From: Alsobacter sp045348435
GTDB taxonomy: Bacteria; Pseudomonadota; Alphaproteobacteria; Rhizobiales; Beijerinckiaceae
Assembly (NCBI RefSeq): GCF_045348435.1
Contig: NZ_CP157484.1
Coordinates: forward strand, 5,022,001-5,086,000
Length of the DNA stretch: 64,000 nt
Reading direction: 5' to 3'
This document shows, one piece after another, positions 62,020 to 64,000 of this stretch. The notes below the pieces were generated by a model, which saw only the letters and a program-made list of their open reading frames with translations, searched no databases and was not told the origin of the DNA. The position numbers and the translations under genes are program-made. The stretch's first letter is position 1; each line of letters opens with the position of its first letter.

Positions 62020-62859
62020 CTACCCCAGCCGGATCGCCGCCACGCCGCCGAGCGCCACGAGGGCGGCGGTCCAGCGCATCCAGCCCACGGGCTCGCGCAG
62101 CCAGACGGCCGCGATCACCACGCCGAAGAAGATCGAGAGTTCGCGCAGGGCCGACACCGCGCCGATCGGGCCATGCGTGAAGCCGTACAGCACCAGCAGG
62201 TAGGAGCCGTTGGACATCACGCTCGCCACGGCGCTGAAGGCGAGGTTGCCCTTGTAGGCGCGCCGCAGGCCCGGGCCCTCGAGGGTCAGCAGGGCCGCCA
62301 TCGTGATCCCGTTCACGACCGACACCGCGAATCCGTAGACCAGCGGGTCGCCCGTGGCCCGCACGCCCTGCGCGTCGGTGACGACGAAGAGCGCATTGGC
62401 GAAGCCCGCCAGGACGGCGAGGCCCACGCCGACCCTGTCGACGCGCTCGCCGCGCCGCGCCGAGGCGGCCAGCAGCAGCACGCCGGTGGAGATGGCCACG
62501 ATGCCGGCGAAGGCCGGCGCCGAGACCCGGTCGCCGAAGGCCGCCCAGCCGATCAGGGTGACGCCGAGCGGTGCGACGCCGCGCACCAGCGGATAGCCGA
62601 GCGCGAAGGGCGTGCGCCGGAATGTGGCCATCATGGCCCGCATGGTCACGAGGTTGAACGCTGCGCCCAGGCCCAGCCAGACCAGCGCCTTGGGGGGAGG
62701 GAGCCCCAGCCAGAGCAGCCCCGGCGTCGTCAGGCACCCGGCGGTGATCACCACGCAGGCGAGCGCCAGCCCCGGCTCGGGCCGGCTGCGCGCCGCGGCG
62801 TTCCACAGCGCATGCAAGAGCGCGCTCAGGAGCGCGGCGGCGAAGACGAGCGGCGTCAC
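62020..62859 (-). CDS. EamA/DMT-family transporter
   Basis: Inner-membrane protein of 279 residues with about ten helices in two EamA-type halves. It begins TPLVFAAALLSALLHALWNA, and the second half ends LREPVGWMRWTAALVALGGV. Substrate unknown; relatives export amino acids or metabolites. Start is GTG at 62859. Converges with hrcA. Confidence 0.85.
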   Translation of the reverse strand: MTPLVFAAALLSALLHALWNAAARSRPEPGLALACVVITAGCLTTPGLLWLGLPPPKALVWLGLGAAFNLVTMRAMMATFRRTPFALGYPLVRGVAPLGVTLIGWAAFGDRVSAPAFAGIVAISTGVLLLAASARRGERVDRVGVGLAVLAGFANALFVVTDAQGVRATGDPLVYGFAVSVVNGITMAALLTLEGPGLRRAYKGNLAFSAVASVMSNGSYLLVLYGFTHGPIGAVSALRELSIFFGVVIAAVWLREPVGWMRWTAALVALGGVAAIRLG

Positions 62860-62962
62860 GGGAGAGAGGGCACGGCGGGAATCCGCTGAACGGGGAGGCG
62901 GAACGCGCCGGACCGCCAGAATGCCTGCGCGGGCGCGGGCCCGCCAGAGCCGGGCGCGCCGG

Positions 62963-63472
62963 TCAGTCCAGCATCTTCTGCATGAAGACGAGGTCGAGCC
63001 AGCGGTCGAACTTCCAGCCCACCTCCTTCAGCCGCCCGGTCTCGACGAAGCCGAACTGCCGGTGGAACCGCAGCGAGGCCGTGTTGCCGGCCTCCACCCC
63101 GGCCAGCATCACATGCTTGCCGCAGGCCTTGGCGGCCGTGATCAGCGGCGGCATCAGGCTCTTGCCGACGCCCTTCCCGTGATGGTGCTTGTGCACATAG
63201 ACCGAATGCTCGACCGTGTGGGCGTAGCCGTCCCAGGGGCGGAAATCGCCGAAGCTGGCGAAGCCCAGCACCTCGCCGTCCATGGCGGCGACCAGGAACG
63301 GATAGCCCCTCGCCCGGCGGTCCGCCAGGAGCGCGCGGCGGTTCTCCAGGTCCACCGTGTGGTGGCTCCAGATGGCCGTCGTGTTCAGCACCGCGTCGTT
63401 ATGGATGTCCAGGATCGCCGGCAGGTCGGCCTCGGTGGCGTCCCGGATCGCGATCAGGGCCGAGTAGGGCAT
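62963..63472 (-). CDS. GNAT acetyltransferase, phosphinothricin/methionine-derivative type
   Basis: A 169-residue acetyltransferase with RDATEADLPAILDIHNDAVL, the HSVYVHKHHHGKGVGKSLMPPL acetyl-CoA loop region (family loop GKGVGKSL), and GNTASLRFHRQFGFVETGRL. The pattern is that of PAT/MnaT enzymes, which acetylate methionine sulfoximine and phosphinothricin. ATG 63472 is used. It diverges from lepA across 126 bp. Confidence 0.88.
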   Translation of the reverse strand: MPYSALIAIRDATEADLPAILDIHNDAVLNTTAIWSHHTVDLENRRALLADRRARGYPFLVAAMDGEVLGFASFGDFRPWDGYAHTVEHSVYVHKHHHGKGVGKSLMPPLITAAKACGKHVMLAGVEAGNTASLRFHRQFGFVETGRLKEVGWKFDRWLDLVFMQKMLD

Positions 63473-63598
63473 GGGCGGGCTCCCTGCAGCGTCAGCGCGA
63501 GCATGCACCCCTCGGTCATGCGGCGGCAAGCGCGGCGAATCGCCTAAAATCCCACGCGAGCCTTGGAAAAGCGCCGGTGCGCTGGTATTGCCGGGCGC

Positions 63599-64000
63599 AT
63601 GAGCGAGCACCCGATTTCCAACATCCGCAATTTCTCCATCGTGGCCCATATCGACCACGGCAAGTCGACGCTGGCGGACAGGCTGATCCAGTCCACCGGG
63701 GGCTTGCAGGAGCGCGAGATGGTCGAGCAGGTGCTCGACAGCATGGACATCGAGCGCGAGCGCGGCATCACCATCAAGGCCCAGACGGTGCGGCTCGACT
63801 ACAAGGCCAAGGATGGGAAAACCTACATCCTGAACCTGATGGACACGCCCGGCCACGTCGACTTCGCCTATGAGGTCAGCCGCTCGCTGGCCGCCTGCGA
63901 GGGCTCGCTCCTGGTGGTGGACGCCTCCCAGGGCGTGGAGGCGCAGACGCTCGCCAACGTCTACCATGCGCTCGACGCCAACCACGAGATCGTGCCCGTC
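63599..64000 (+). CDS. lepA: Elongation factor 4 (LepA), 5' part
   Basis: Ribosome back-translocase GTPase. The first 134 codons are in the window: NIRNFSIVAHIDHGKSTLAD carries the P-loop, ERERGITIKAQ the switch, and NLMDTPGHVDFAYEVSRSL the DTPGH motif. The gene continues past base 64000. Confidence 0.96.
   Translation, partial: MSEHPISNIRNFSIVAHIDHGKSTLADRLIQSTGGLQEREMVEQVLDSMDIERERGITIKAQTVRLDYKAKDGKTYILNLMDTPGHVDFAYEVSRSLAACEGSLLVVDASQGVEAQTLANVYHALDANHEIVPV

Overview
The window is GC-rich chromosomal DNA of an alphaproteobacterium, most likely of the order Hyphomicrobiales (Rhizobiales). The evidence is gene order: cmk-aroA beside a tRNA-Ala and a TIGR02300 gene, murJ-trpS-usp-nifU, the hisB-hisH-hisA-hisF-hisE-coaA run, a class II EPSP synthase, a Fur/Mur regulator lacking the usual CxxC, and a response regulator paired with a cyclic-nucleotide-binding protein as in Brucella. 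The genus cannot be named from the sequence. Almost everything is core genome: no insertion sequence, prophage, integrase, CRISPR array or toxin-antitoxin pair is visible, and no frameshifted gene was seen.

The centre of the window is the probable chromosomal replication origin. The 427 bp between hemE and the PPDK regulatory protein gene (21986-22412) is the syntenic position of Cori in Caulobacter. It holds a full CtrA box (TTAA-N7-TTAA) with a GANTC methylation site in its spacer, two more GANTC sites, degenerate DnaA-like boxes, a repeated 12-mer and an AT-rich tract. Left of it all eight genes (hemE, hemJ, rho, mnmE, mnmG, rsmG, parA, parB) point left; right of it five genes (PPDK regulator, maf, aroE, coaE, dnaQ) point right. 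Three parS-like 16-mers, each matching TGTTTCACGTGAAACA at 15 of 16 positions, flank it.

Region by region. 1-8.9 kb: ammonium transporter (3' part), ftsK behind a second full CtrA box, lolA, xthA, a cenR/otpR-like regulator with its cNMP-binding partner, an L,D-transpeptidase, a HAD phosphatase and yggS. 9.1-13.3 kb: leuS-lptE-holA. 13.3-26.1 kb: the origin neighbourhood. 26.1-30.9 kb: secB, a Tim44-like protein, mltA, Smr, an HTH protein and a PfkB kinase. 30.9-35.5 kb: histidine biosynthesis and coaA. 35.7-40.4 kb: hslVU, murJ, trpS. 40.5-45.0 kb: usp, nifU-like, a nitroreductase, tsaB, rimI, fur/mur, plsC. 45.0-52.3 kb: preTA (reductive pyrimidine catabolism) with a RutR-like operator, divergent from a polyamine-type ABC importer. 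52.5-57.7 kb: a small unknown gene, tRNA-Ala(GGC), a TIGR02300 gene, aroA-cmk-rpsA. 57.8-64 kb: a TetR gene coupled to an unknown gene behind palindromic operators, rdgB, rph, a RIME-like palindromic repeat, hrcA, an EamA transporter, an acetyltransferase and the start of lepA.

No convincing previously undescribed system was found. The most useful observations are regulatory: the origin architecture, CtrA control of ftsK, the parS set, the RutR and TetR operators, competing hairpins over the rpsA ribosome binding site, and the palindromic repeat before hrcA.
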